From an uncultured Paracoccaceae bacterium (lineage in GTDB: Bacteria; Pseudomonadota; Alphaproteobacteria; Rhodobacterales; Rhodobacteraceae), in the NCBI GenBank assembly GCA_947503965.1, contig CANNFU010000003.1:248001-312000 (forward strand): a DNA stretch of 64,000 nt, in the 5' to 3' direction. Positions 9,449-18,244 of this stretch are shown piece by piece (positions within the stretch are counted from its first letter, which is position 1; every line of letters starts with the position of its first letter). The notes beneath the pieces are model-generated. The model searched no databases. It was not told where the DNA came from and worked only from the letters and a program-made list of their open reading frames with translations. Both the position numbers and the translations under genes were made by a program.

Positions 9449-10437
9449 CGCAACCGTGGCGCAGGCCCCAGCGGCAGAAAGCCCATCGACATAAAGCCAT
9501 CGCGGAACGTGATCGGCAGCTCCAGCATACCCCCGTCATCGACCATGCTGCTGGCCATATTGCCAAGTGTTGGCGCAATGCCGGCGTCAATGGTGCCCAT
9601 GGCCACCAGCAGATCGATGATCACCTGCCACTGCGCCGTTCTGAGGGTGATACGCCCATCCGGCATGCCGTCTTCGCCGACATCTAACGCGCCAGAGGCG
9701 TTCAGCGTGATATCGCCCCACGTCATGTCAAATCTGGTCAGGACAAGCCGTTCCAGCGCGGGACCCACCCCGCTTGCATCAACGGCAAAGCGGTCAAGTG
9801 CGCGGTTTAGCGTGGCATTGCCATCTACGACAACGCGGTCGATGGTGTTGGTCGGTACGCCGGATTGCGCAAGTTGGCTGACAAATGCCGCGGGAATTGT
9901 GATGCCATCGGCATCAATCTCAAGATCATAGGTCGCGTCGGTTTCTGTTTGGTGTTTGAAGGCCGCATCAGCGCGATCAAGACCGAACCGCCAACCAAAA
10001 TCCGATAGGATGCTGGCTTCGGTTGTAGTGACTGTCGCCTGATCAAATCGCAGCGCCATATTCAGGTCAGTTGCGGCAGATATGGTCAAATCATCGCTTT
10101 CGATCTGCAAGGTCTGATCGCCTAGCCGCAGGGTCTGGACATTGGGTAAGGCGGCGCTGATCCGTGTAGGTTGCAGGCTGCATGCTTTGATCTGTAATGC
10201 AGGCGCTTGCCAGGCCCAGCGGCCATCAGCCGGAACAATGGTCAGCGCCGCGGTTCTGACATCAAAACGCGCAGGAAAACCGTTTGTTTGCAGTGGCTCA
10301 TAGTCAATTTGCCATCCGTTCTGACGTGCCAGAACGGCGGCGTTGCTGACCGTCTGATTGAACGCGCGCGTTGCCCCGAACCAATAGCCACCAAACAGAA
10401 GTGACAATAGCAGGATCCAGATTATCAGCCGCGTCAT
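9445..10437 (-). CDS. DUF2125 periplasmic/inner-membrane-anchored protein
   Basis: About 330 residues from ATG 10437. An N-terminal anchor (TRLIIWILLLSLLFGGYWF) is followed by a beta-rich domain with short repeated strands, and the protein ends MSMGFLPLGPAPRLR. The pattern matches alphaproteobacterial DUF2125, whose role is unknown. An ATG at 10467 is also in frame. It lies 55 bases downstream of the sensor kinase on the same strand, so it could be the last gene of that operon. Confidence 0.85.
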   Translation of the reverse strand: MTRLIIWILLLSLLFGGYWFGATRAFNQTVSNAAVLARQNGWQIDYEPLQTNGFPARFDVRTAALTIVPADGRWAWQAPALQIKACSLQPTRISAALPNVQTLRLGDQTLQIESDDLTISAATDLNMALRFDQATVTTTEASILSDFGWRFGLDRADAAFKHQTETDATYDLEIDADGITIPAAFVSQLAQSGVPTNTIDRVVVDGNATLNRALDRFAVDASGVGPALERLVLTRFDMTWGDITLNASGALDVGEDGMPDGRITLRTAQWQVIIDLLVAMGTIDAGIAPTLGNMASSMVDDGGMLELPITFRDGFMSMGFLPLGPAPRLR

Positions 10438-10492
10438 GTGCGTGCTCCACCACTGTGCAATGCGCATGTCTAACGTGGGGTGGATGCCTGCG

Positions 10493-11842
10493 CTAGCGGC
10501 TGGCCTTGGACCGGGCGGCTTCCAGCGTGATTTCCGCGCAAAGGCCGCCATGCTCCGCTGATTGACCCAAGGTCAATGCTCCGTCATAGGCGTGGACAAG
10601 ATCGTCGACAATCGCAAGACCAAGCCCTGTGCCCGGCTTCACGGTATCCAGCCTCTGCCCACTTTGTGTCGCCAGCGTCTTGTCAACATCGGCAATGCCC
10701 GGACCGTCATCCTCGATCTTGATGATGATCTTGTTTCCGCTTCTGGCTGCGTTCAGGTGGACATGGCTGGTGGACCATTTCATCGCGTTGTCCAAAAGAT
10801 TGCCGGTTATCTCTTCCAGATCGCTTTTGTCGATGCGCACGCGCAAACCCGGTGCAATATCGGATGACAGCGTGCGCCCTGCATTGCGGGCCAACGCAGT
10901 AAACGCGCGCGCCATGCGCGACAGTGTTTCGGTTCCGTCGGTTATAACGGGCATTGCATTTTGGCTGCCATCGGCACGCATGCGTGCAAAGGACCGTTTC
11001 AGTTGGGCATCCAGCGTATCAAGTGCGTTCATTGCATCGGTCACTGCGACACCTCTGGTTTGCAACGCACCCAGTTCGTTCCGCATGATCGCCGATGGCG
11101 TCTTGATCGCGTGGGCAAGGTCGGCGGCTTGCCTGCGGGATCTGCCGATGATCTCCTGATTGCGTTTGAGCAGCGTATTGATGTCGGTAACAAGGGGGGC
11201 CACCTCGATCGGATAGGCAGAGGGTTGCATCCCGGCCTCTTCGTCCCATCGTCGTTTAACATCTGCACGCAAGTCATTCAGCGGCTGAAGAACGACCGTC
11301 ACCTGCACCAGCGCACCGATGATCCCGACAGAACAGATGATGGCAAACGCCAGTAAAAGTGTGCGACGCAAATCGGCAATTTCGGCATCAAGCGTCTGTA
11401 CATTTGCAGCCACTTGAACATGCCATGACGACTCGCCATCCAGGGTCAGCCATTGGGCGACCCCAAAAAGGCGTTCACCGTTCTGCCCCATAAACTCTCT
11501 GCTTTCGATGCCTTCACTTGGTGCGCTGGGCTGCGGCAACAGCGTTTCGACCAGTGATGGCGATGTCAGCAAAAGGCCCTGATCATTTTCGATCTGCCAG
11601 TACTGACCTGAAAAAGGGCGCTGATAAACCGGATCAGCGATGGTGCGCCGCAAGGCGTCGATGTTTTCATAATAGTTGCCAAGCGCCACGACGACCTGCG
11701 TGTGCTGATTTGCGACCTGATCGGTAAAGCGCTGTTTGGTTGCTGTCAGCGTGTATGATGACAGCCCTGCAAGACCCAGAAAAATCGTGATTGCGGCCCA
11801 CAGCATGCCGCCCGCAACAGCACGGCGGCGTAACGAGATCAT
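10493..11842 (-). CDS. Sensor histidine kinase, PhoQ-like
   Basis: 449 residues. Membrane helices at about 9-31 and 163-185 flank a roughly 130-residue periplasmic sensor, followed by a HAMP-like linker. The phosphoacceptor is H244 in DLAHAIKTPSAIMRNE, the H-box form typical of PhoQ-type kinases. ATP-binding motifs are complete: N-box (EITGNLLDNAMKW), G1 (IEDDGPGI) and G2 (GTGLGLAIVDDL). It overlaps the response regulator by 4 bases and presumably phosphorylates it. The neighbouring PepSY protein suggests envelope or cation stress as the signal, which is an inference. Confidence 0.94.
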   Translation of the reverse strand: MISLRRRAVAGGMLWAAITIFLGLAGLSSYTLTATKQRFTDQVANQHTQVVVALGNYYENIDALRRTIADPVYQRPFSGQYWQIENDQGLLLTSPSLVETLLPQPSAPSEGIESREFMGQNGERLFGVAQWLTLDGESSWHVQVAANVQTLDAEIADLRRTLLLAFAIICSVGIIGALVQVTVVLQPLNDLRADVKRRWDEEAGMQPSAYPIEVAPLVTDINTLLKRNQEIIGRSRRQAADLAHAIKTPSAIMRNELGALQTRGVAVTDAMNALDTLDAQLKRSFARMRADGSQNAMPVITDGTETLSRMARAFTALARNAGRTLSSDIAPGLRVRIDKSDLEEITGNLLDNAMKWSTSHVHLNAARSGNKIIIKIEDDGPGIADVDKTLATQSGQRLDTVKPGTGLGLAIVDDLVHAYDGALTLGQSAEHGGLCAEITLEAARSKASR

Positions 11843-12501
11843 GCCGCGGCTTTGATCACGTAACCACGCCCGCGTACCGTTTCGATCAAATCATTCCCGA
11901 GCTTCTTGCGCAGTCGGTTTACAAAAACAGCTATCGTGTTGGAGTCACGGTCGCCGTCGAACTGATAGATATGTTCGGACAGTTCGGTGCGGGATACCAA
12001 GCGACCGGAATTGTGGAAAAGGTAAGAGAGAACAGCGACTTCCTGCGCCGTCAGATTTGTCGGGATACCATTGACTGTCACCTGATTATTGCGAGTGTCA
12101 AAACTGACATCGTCTTTTTGGAAAACCGTGTTCGTCTGACCTACCTTGCGCCGGATCATTGCACGGACCCTCGCGGACAGCTCTGGCATATGAAAGGGTT
12201 TGGACAGGTAATCGTCAGCGCCCGCATCCAGACCATCGACACGGTCAGACCAGTCGTTACGCGCCGTCAGGATCAACACGGGTGTGCTCACGCCTTCAGC
12301 GCGGATATTTTTCAGAACCGTGATCCCGTCACGCTCTGGCAATCCGATGTCGAGAATGATGACATCGTAAGGTTCAGTTTCAGCCAGAAACTGTGCCTCC
12401 ACCCCGTTTGGTGCCACGTCAACGACGCGGCCCTCGGATTTCATGACACTTCTGATCTGATCAGCGAGCACAGGCTCGTCTTCGGCAAGCAAAATACGCA
12501 T
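11839..12501 (-). CDS. OmpR/PhoP-family response regulator
   Basis: 220 residues. The receiver domain has the acidic pocket EDE (residues 7-9), phosphoacceptor D51 in YDVIILDIGLPERDG, and K in LSKPFHMPEL. The winged-helix domain ends RLRKKLGNDLIETVRGRGYV, the standard OmpR-family DNA-recognition and wing region. It is co-translated with the downstream kinase and 62 bases after the PepSY gene. Confidence 0.95.
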   Translation of the reverse strand: MRILLAEDEPVLADQIRSVMKSEGRVVDVAPNGVEAQFLAETEPYDVIILDIGLPERDGITVLKNIRAEGVSTPVLILTARNDWSDRVDGLDAGADDYLSKPFHMPELSARVRAMIRRKVGQTNTVFQKDDVSFDTRNNQVTVNGIPTNLTAQEVAVLSYLFHNSGRLVSRTELSEHIYQFDGDRDSNTIAVFVNRLRKKLGNDLIETVRGRGYVIKAAA

Positions 12502-12563
12502 GTAGCGGATTTAGAAGCGCCTGGTGGCAGAAGTTTGACAAGAATTAGGCCGCAGTAATTTTA

Positions 12564-13181
12564 TTACCGGTCGCGACCTTTTCCGCCGCCGTTGCCGCCA
12601 CCATTGCCGCCGCCATTACCACCGCCGTTCCCGCCGCCATTACCACCGCCGTTCCCGCCACCATTGCCGCCGCCATTACCACCGCCGTTGCCGCCACCAT
12701 TGCCGCCGCCATTGCCGCCGCCGTTGCCACCACCATTGCCACCGCCGTTCCCGCCACCGTTGCCGTTATTCCGGCCACCATTGTTTCCGTTGTTATTCGT
12801 TACGGGTTGACCTGGCCGCGCGGCAGGCGATGATGACTGTGGCAGCGTGCGTGCAAATTCAGACAGCTGGCGCCCTGCGCGCGTGGATGGCATGACCACG
12901 CGACCGCTGTCGCCCTCAAGCATGATTGCGCCCAGACTACCATCATCCTGTCGGATCAGAATACGGTAAGTCACCTTGCCATTCACATCAAACGCACGGA
13001 CATTGACGACCGAGCCGCCGGTGTAATCCTCGACCCCGTTAATCAGACGGAAAGACGAAATCGCCTTATTCTGCGCGATAGCCGCGCGAAGCTCGGACTG
13101 ACTCATCTCCCGGACATCCGCATGGGCAATCTGCGAAATGAACAGGAAAACGGGTATAAGGGCAGATAAGCAACGTGTCAT
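12564..13181 (-). CDS. Periplasmic PepSY-like protein with a GGGN-repeat tail
   Basis: 205 residues. A signal peptide (MTRCLSALIPVFLFISQIAHA) is followed by a PepSY-like domain at about 25-95 (AAIAQNKAISSF followed by a strand and GKVTYRILI). A linker leads to residues 142-197, which are 14 exact GGGN tetrapeptides. PepSY domains are thought to inhibit proteases or modulate sensor kinases. Its place just upstream of a response regulator and kinase fits a role as an accessory or target of that system. The tail is probably a flexible, surface- or wall-associated spacer whose length may vary through repeat slippage. Confidence 0.85.
   Translation of the reverse strand: MTRCLSALIPVFLFISQIAHADVREMSQSELRAAIAQNKAISSFRLINGVEDYTGGSVVNVRAFDVNGKVTYRILIRQDDGSLGAIMLEGDSGRVVMPSTRAGRQLSEFARTLPQSSSPAARPGQPVTNNNGNNGGRNNGNGGGNGGGNGGGNGGGNGGGNGGGNGGGNGGGNGGGNGGGNGGGNGGGNGGGNGGGNGGGKGRDR
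12591..12758 (-). repeat. In-frame 12-bp tandem repeat coding for (GGGN)14
   Basis: Fourteen consecutive 12-base units of the form GGN-GGN-GGN-AAY (minus strand) encode GGGN. Third codon positions vary, so the repeat is imperfect at DNA level but perfect at protein level. This favours selection for the peptide as well as possible copy-number change. Confidence 0.9.
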
Positions 13182-13235
13182 GCGATACTATATAAATGAC
13201 CGCAGCAGATGCGATCTGTGTCCGTACGGCGAACG

Positions 13236-13484
13236 CTAGACGTCAGGCCAGCGGGCTGATTTGCTGACAGCCCGTGAGTTGATATCAAGACGCTCGAGAA
13301 TTTCTTCGACCTGAGGAAAACGTGTATCATTTCGGGCGATCTCTGCACGCGAAAAATTGACCAGATGCACGTTTGTGGCGCCGTCGTCCTTATGAGATGT
13401 ATCATCGACTGACGATGGCATGGTCGCCAACTGCGTTGCGCAATCGTTATCGTCGTCCTGAAAGAACCTGCGTACGTCTAACAT
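13236..13484 (-). CDS. Small uncharacterised protein (82 aa) heading the PepSY/two-component unit
   Basis: ATG 13484 is preceded by AAAGGAG five bases upstream, one of the best ribosome sites in the window, which argues for a real gene. The product is acidic and hydrophilic (MLDVRRFFQDDDNDC), with no signal peptide or membrane helix and no family I recognise. A C-terminal segment (FPQVEEILERLDINSRAV) could form a helix. It sits 54 bases before the PepSY gene on the same strand, so it may be the first gene of the PepSY-regulator-kinase operon. Confidence 0.6.
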   Translation of the reverse strand: MLDVRRFFQDDDNDCATQLATMPSSVDDTSHKDDGATNVHLVNFSRAEIARNDTRFPQVEEILERLDINSRAVSKSARWPDV

Positions 13485-13861
13485 CTCAACTCCTTTACCA
13501 AACATACCGCTTTCAAAAAGCCGCAGTTCTCAACCACCAAAAAGAGTATGCCGAGGTCGGCATGAACTGAGCGATAACATGCCGTTCATCTTGCGTTCAC
13601 ATTCCAGCGCCGCTCCAAAACCGCGGAAAATTTACGGTCCGTGACGCGGTAATGCATTGATTTGATACAATTTATCATTCCACTGCAATTCTCATCTGTC
13701 TCGATTTGGCCTGCGTTTATTTTACAACAGTAAGCATGTTAAGGTTGTATTAACTAATATCGCGCAGCCGAGAATAGAGTAACTGCCTGCGAATCACTGC
13801 CAATCGACGAACGCAACATCCGTTGACATGCCGGTGCAGCCGCGTTCAATGCTGGCGCATC
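13485..13861. other. Intergenic region between the small-protein gene and acyl-CoA synthetase
   Basis: About 375 bases between divergent genes with no convincing coding frame. AT-rich stretches around 13650-13760 suit promoters. It contains the response-regulator-like box listed separately. Nothing else is recognised. Confidence 0.6.
13584..13600 (+). promoter_or_regulatory. Candidate OmpR-family response-regulator box
   Basis: GTTCATCTTGCGTTCAC carries TTCAT and TTCAC spaced 11 bases start to start, the spacing typical of OmpR-family half-sites. It is 14/17 identical to the box upstream of the hydroxylase operon at 38291-38307. An ATGAAC at 13562-13567 forms an outer inverted repeat with its GTTCAT. 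It is about 100 bases upstream of the small gene that heads the first two-component unit. Confidence 0.4.
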
Positions 13862-15493
13862 ATGTTACGCCGAATGCCAACAATCGAAGCGACCCGCGCC
13901 GGGTTCTCCTGGGATATTCCCACTTATTATAATATCGGCGTCGACATTTGTGACCGGCACGCCGAAATTAACCCGGCTGCGACCGCAATCATTGACGTGG
14001 GTCCACAGGGTAATGCCATCACGTATAGCTTTGGCGCCCTGCGCGATCTGTCCAATCAGTTGGCCAATGTGCTGTCTGCTCGCTGCGTGCGGGGTGATCG
14101 CGTTGCGGTCCTGCTTCCGCAATCTGTTGAAACAGCCGCGGCTCATATCGCAATCACGAAAATGGGATGCATTTCGCTGCCGCTTTTTACACTTTTCGGG
14201 CCCGAGGCATTGATGCACCGTCTTGCGGATTCCGGTGCCTGCGCGGTGATCACGAATGCGGCAGGAGCAAAGATATTGGCTGGGCTGCGTGATGCCTTGC
14301 CTGCACTTCATACGGTTTTATCCGTCAACGGCGGTGCGGCCGAGGATTTCCACACGCTTTGCGCAGCGCAACCGACCGATTTCACCCCGGCCCCTACACA
14401 AGCCGATGATCCGGCGATCTTGATCTATACATCGGGCACGACCGGTGCGCCCAAAGGCGCGCTGCACGCACATCGCGTGCTGCTGGGTCATCTGCCCGGG
14501 GTCGAGATGAGCCATGATTTCTTTCCCCAACCCGGCGACCGCATCTGGACGCCCGCCGATTGGGCATGGATCGGTGGCTTGCTGGATGTATTGATGCCTG
14601 CGCTGCATCACAGGGTGCCCGTGGTGGCCTGCCGGTTTGAAAAGTTCACCGCGAAGGCGGCGTTTGATCTGATCCGCGATCATGGCATCCGCAATGCATT
14701 CTTGCCCCCGACAGCCCTGAAGCTGATGCGACTGGATACGCCCGCGCAACCGGTCCCCATGCGCTCGGTAGCGAGCGGGGGTGAGACATTGGGCAAAGAA
14801 CTGATCAGCTGGGGCCAGCAGGTGTTCGGCACGACAATCAACGAATTCTATGGGCAGACCGAATGCAACATGATCGTGTCATCCTGCGCGGCCTTGGCCC
14901 CGGCAGAGCCTGGCGTGATGGGCTTTGCCGTGCCGGGGCATGCGGTCGCGGTGATCAATGACGGGCGCATGTGTGATACCGGCGAAGAAGGCAGCATAGC
15001 CGTCCGCGCCCCTGATCCGGTTATGTTTCTGGAATACTGGAACAAACCCGACGCGACCGCCGAAAAGTTCGTTCAGATCGACGGCGATCAATGGTTGCTG
15101 ACCGGGGATAAAGGGGCCATGACACCCTCTGGCCGTATCCGGTTCATTGGCCGCGATGATGATATCATCAGTTCCGGCGGCTACCGGATCGGCCCCGCCG
15201 AGATCGAGGATTGCCTGATCACGCACCCCGCCGTGCAACTCGCGGGTGTTGTGGGCAAGCCTGACCCGATCCGCGGGTCTGTTGTGGCCGCTTATGTGCA
15301 ACTGGCAGCGGGCCATGATCCATCCGATACGCTTGCTGCCGACATTGCGGCCCATGTGAAAACCCGACTGGCCGCCTATGAATATCCGCGCGTCATCCGC
15401 TTTATCGACGATATGCCCATGACCACGACCGGTAAGATCATTCGCGCCAACCTGCGCGCCCGCGCTGAAAAGGAAGCCCAAGATGAGCCATGA
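13862..15493 (+). CDS. AMP-binding acyl-CoA synthetase
   Basis: About 543 residues; starts at 13862 and 13874 are both possible and neither has a clear ribosome site. The AMP-forming ligase signature is present as ILIYTSGTTGAPKGALHAH, with NEFYGQTECN (A5), LLTGDKG (A7) and RDDDIISSGGYRIGPAEIE (A8). The catalytic lysine is in MTTTGKIIRANLR near the C-terminus. It activates a short- or medium-chain carboxylate to its CoA thioester; the substrate cannot be read. It overlaps the enoyl-CoA hydratase by 11 bases, suggesting that both act in one acyl-CoA catabolic pathway. Confidence 0.93.
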   Translation: MLRRMPTIEATRAGFSWDIPTYYNIGVDICDRHAEINPAATAIIDVGPQGNAITYSFGALRDLSNQLANVLSARCVRGDRVAVLLPQSVETAAAHIAITKMGCISLPLFTLFGPEALMHRLADSGACAVITNAAGAKILAGLRDALPALHTVLSVNGGAAEDFHTLCAAQPTDFTPAPTQADDPAILIYTSGTTGAPKGALHAHRVLLGHLPGVEMSHDFFPQPGDRIWTPADWAWIGGLLDVLMPALHHRVPVVACRFEKFTAKAAFDLIRDHGIRNAFLPPTALKLMRLDTPAQPVPMRSVASGGETLGKELISWGQQVFGTTINEFYGQTECNMIVSSCAALAPAEPGVMGFAVPGHAVAVINDGRMCDTGEEGSIAVRAPDPVMFLEYWNKPDATAEKFVQIDGDQWLLTGDKGAMTPSGRIRFIGRDDDIISSGGYRIGPAEIEDCLITHPAVQLAGVVGKPDPIRGSVVAAYVQLAAGHDPSDTLAADIAAHVKTRLAAYEYPRVIRFIDDMPMTTTGKIIRANLRARAEKEAQDEP

Positions 15494-16256
15494 CATCGTT
15501 CTCTATTCCGCCGAAAACGGCATTGCGATCGTCACCCTGAACCGCCCCGACCAGCGTAATGCGATCAATCCCGCGATGTGCGATGCGGTCCGGGCTGCCT
15601 TTGATCAGGTCGAAGCCGACCCGGATGTGCGTGTCGCCATCCTGACCGGCGCTGGCACGATGTTTTGCGCGGGCATGGATCTAAAAGCCTTTGCCGATGG
15701 TGCGGGCGATCAGATCCTGTTTGGTCAATACGGCTTTGGCGGTTTCGTCAAACGGCAGCGCACAAAGCCGGTCATCGCGGCAGTCGAAGGCGGCGCATTG
15801 GCAGGCGGTTTTGAGATGATGCTGGCCTGCGATCTGGCCGTTGCCGGGGAAACGGCTGATTTTGCCCTGCCCGAAGTTCGGCTGGGCCTGATCCCCGGTG
15901 CGGGCGGTGCCGTGCGGTTGCCGGTGTCGATCCCGCGCGTGCGCGCGAATGAGATTTTGCTGATGGGAACGCCCTTGCCCGCAACCGAGGCCGCGTTTCT
16001 GAAACTTATCAACCGTGTCGTACCCGACGGCGATGCGCTGAAGGTGGCGCGCGAGATGGCGGCCGTTATCGCTTCGAACGCGCCGCTTGCGGTGCGGCAC
16101 ACACTTGCCATCGCGAACGCGGCCCATGCGGCGAATGACGCCGCGCATTGGCCAGAGAATGACAGGATCATCAAGGAAATCGGCAAGACAGCAGATGCCG
16201 CCCAGGGCGCGCGCGCCTTCATCGAAAAACGTGCGCCGGTCTGGCAGGGCAAGTAA
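15483..16256 (+). CDS. Enoyl-CoA hydratase/isomerase family protein
   Basis: 257 residues, standard crotonase size. The oxyanion-hole segment is MFCAGMDLKAFADG. Both glutamates expected for hydratase activity are there: one in GGFEMMLACDLAVAG and one in LPEVRLGLIPGAGGAVRLP. It should hydrate a trans-2-enoyl-CoA. Co-transcribed with the preceding acyl-CoA synthetase. Confidence 0.93.
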   Translation: MSHDIVLYSAENGIAIVTLNRPDQRNAINPAMCDAVRAAFDQVEADPDVRVAILTGAGTMFCAGMDLKAFADGAGDQILFGQYGFGGFVKRQRTKPVIAAVEGGALAGGFEMMLACDLAVAGETADFALPEVRLGLIPGAGGAVRLPVSIPRVRANEILLMGTPLPATEAAFLKLINRVVPDGDALKVAREMAAVIASNAPLAVRHTLAIANAAHAANDAAHWPENDRIIKEIGKTADAAQGARAFIEKRAPVWQGK

Positions 16257-16373
16257 CGTAGCCGGGCGTCTGCGGTGTTCTGACTGGAATGGCCATGCGG
16301 TGTGCTGTGCTGCGAGTGTCGGGCAGCTGAATAAATCGACGGTTGATCATCCGATGCCGCCCATATCTTGGCG

Positions 16374-16392
16374 ATCAATTTTCTTGATTGAT
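16374..16392. promoter_or_regulatory. Inverted repeat upstream of the LysR gene
   Basis: ATCAAT at 16374-16379 and ATTGAT at 16387-16392 form an inverted repeat 30 bases before the LysR start. Shape and position fit a LysR-type autoregulatory site, but no binding evidence is available. Confidence 0.3.
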
Positions 16393-16422
16393 TCCGTTCG
16401 AAACCTATAAAACTATGCGAGG

Positions 16423-17301
16423 ATGACTTTTGATCAGATCCGCACATTCCTTTGGGTCGCCCGATTGGGTGGATTTCGTAAAGCTGCTGAGCGTCTTTTC
16501 TTGTCGCAGCCAGCGGTTTCGACGCGGATAGCCAACCTCGAACAGGAGCTGCGCGTTCCGCTGTTTGAACGGGGTCCCGGCGATCTGGTGCTGACGAAAC
16601 ACGGAACACTTTTGCTCTCTTACGCCGAGCAGATGTTGTTTGTGGAAGAAGAGATCAAACAAAGGGTTGCGAACCCGTCCGAGGCGGAAGGGCTATTTCG
16701 CGTCGGAGCGTCCGAGACCATCGCCCAGGCGTGGTTGCCTGACTTCCTCAAGGTCTTCAGTGAAATCTATCCGCAGGTAAACGTTGATCTGACGGTCGAT
16801 ATCTCTTTGAACCTGCGGGCAGCTTTGCTGGACCGCCGCCTTGATCTTGTTGTTCTGATGGGCCCGGTATCGGAATTTACGGTCGAAAATGTCGATCTGC
16901 CGCATTTCGATCTTCATTGGTATCGATCCAGCATCAATGATGAGACCGATCTGAGCAAGATACCGGTCATCTCATACTCCAGCCAGACCCGTCCCTATCG
17001 CGAATTGATGTCTGAACTGACGCGGCGGGTCGGCCCCAAACTGCGCATGTATGCATCTGCCTCGCTGTCGGCCAGCCTGAAGATGATCGCCGCAGGCATT
17101 GCCGTTGGCCCCTATCCCCGCGCATTGGCCGAGGGTTTTCTCGCATCTGGTCAGATCGTCGAGTTTGATCCAGGGTGTCGCCCCAGACCACTCTCGTTCA
17201 CCGCCTCCTATCTGTCTGAGCCGCGCAGCTTCCTCGTGGAGCGCAGCGCCGAAATTGCGCGTGACGTGGCTTTGCGCTGGGACGCGACACACCCCAGATG
17301 A
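16423..17301 (+). CDS. LysR-family transcriptional regulator
   Basis: 292 residues. The N-terminal winged helix-turn-helix is clear: FLWVARLGGFRKAAERLFLS followed by QPAVSTRIANLEQELRVPLFERG. The rest is the periplasmic-binding-protein-like effector domain. It lies just upstream of, and in the same direction as, the DUF1445 and TRAP genes and probably regulates them in response to the transported substrate, which is an inference from position. Confidence 0.95.
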   Translation: MTFDQIRTFLWVARLGGFRKAAERLFLSQPAVSTRIANLEQELRVPLFERGPGDLVLTKHGTLLLSYAEQMLFVEEEIKQRVANPSEAEGLFRVGASETIAQAWLPDFLKVFSEIYPQVNVDLTVDISLNLRAALLDRRLDLVVLMGPVSEFTVENVDLPHFDLHWYRSSINDETDLSKIPVISYSSQTRPYRELMSELTRRVGPKLRMYASASLSASLKMIAAGIAVGPYPRALAEGFLASGQIVEFDPGCRPRPLSFTASYLSEPRSFLVERSAEIARDVALRWDATHPR

Positions 17302-17312
17302 ATTCAAATTTG

Positions 17313-17338
17313 TTATCACCTTTGATCTAAAATGATAA
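17313..17338. promoter_or_regulatory. Inverted repeat upstream of the DUF1445 gene
   Basis: TTATCA at 17313-17318 and TGATAA at 17333-17338 flank 14 bases in the AT-rich gap between the LysR gene and the DUF1445/TRAP operon. It is a candidate activator site for the adjacent LysR protein. Confidence 0.35.
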
Positions 17339-17394
17339 TTTGCGTGAAAGCGTGACCCCATGTGATGCTTTGCTTGCCTCGGGGAGCTGCATTC

Positions 17395-18240
17395 ATGACG
17401 CTGACGCGCGTTTCACATTCGGATCTTGTCGATAAATCCGCGACCGATGTGCGGTCTGCAATTCGGCATGGCGCGTATGATGGCCATACAGCCGGATTGG
17501 CCGCGGGAAAGCTGCAGTGTAATCTGGCGATCCTTCCAGAGCGGTTTGCATTGGATTTCCTGCGCTTTTGTCAACGCAATCCCAAACCTTGTCCGATTGT
17601 GGGCGTGAGCGACACTGGAAACCCGATGCTGCCAACCTTGGGGCACGACATTGATATTCGTACTGATGTTTCGAAATACCGCGTCTTTCGGGACGGCCAA
17701 TTCTGCCATGAGGTAACGGACATCTCTGATCTGTGGTCGGAGGATTTTGTCACTGTTGCGCTGGGGTGTTCTTTCACATTCGAAAACGCGCTGTTGCGCG
17801 AAGGTATTCCTGTTCGCCACATCGAATCCGGTAAGAACGTTCCGATGTATCGTTCCAACATCAGGCTTGAAACCGCTGGCAAATTCAGTGGGGAAATGGT
17901 CGTCACCATGCGACCGATCCCCGCGCAGTTGGTCGCAAAAGCCACGGAAATCAGTGGCCGCTATCCGCAAGCGCACGGCGCACCAATCGCTGTTGGCGAC
18001 CCTAGTCAGATCGGGATCGCGGATTTGGCCACGCCGGAATGGGGCGATCCGGTCGAAATCAAAACGCACGAGGTTCCGGTCTATTGGGCCTGCGGGGTCA
18101 CACCGCAGAATGTGCTTTTGGAAGCGGCCCTTCCAATCTGCATCACCCACGCCCCCGGGCACATGCTGATCGCTGATGTCGCTGAGGACGCAGAGACACC
18201 GATCCTCTCTAGAAACAAATGCATCCAACCAGGAGACTGA
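17395..18240 (+). CDS. DUF1445 putative hydro-lyase (YcsI / D-glutamate cyclase-like)
   Basis: 281 residues from ATG 17395, chosen because GGGGAG is 8 bases upstream. Family features are the RxxIR near the N-terminus, HTAGLAAGKLQCNLAILP, the long ALGCSFTFENALLREGIPVR segment and the C-terminal ITHAPGHMLIADV. Members are annotated as hydro-lyases; the mammalian relative hydrates 5-oxo-D-proline to D-glutamate. With a TRAP transporter directly downstream, it probably processes the imported acid. The true substrate is unknown. Confidence 0.88.
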   Translation: MTLTRVSHSDLVDKSATDVRSAIRHGAYDGHTAGLAAGKLQCNLAILPERFALDFLRFCQRNPKPCPIVGVSDTGNPMLPTLGHDIDIRTDVSKYRVFRDGQFCHEVTDISDLWSEDFVTVALGCSFTFENALLREGIPVRHIESGKNVPMYRSNIRLETAGKFSGEMVVTMRPIPAQLVAKATEISGRYPQAHGAPIAVGDPSQIGIADLATPEWGDPVEIKTHEVPVYWACGVTPQNVLLEAALPICITHAPGHMLIADVAEDAETPILSRNKCIQPGD

Positions 18241-18244
18241 TAAC

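Noticed and set aside
12591..12758. Possible CRISPR-like or other non-coding repeat array
   Set aside because: Units are 12 bases without spacers and code in frame for GGGN.
12592..12810. Plus-strand polyproline open frame
   Set aside because: It is the complement of the GGGN repeat and has no independent support.
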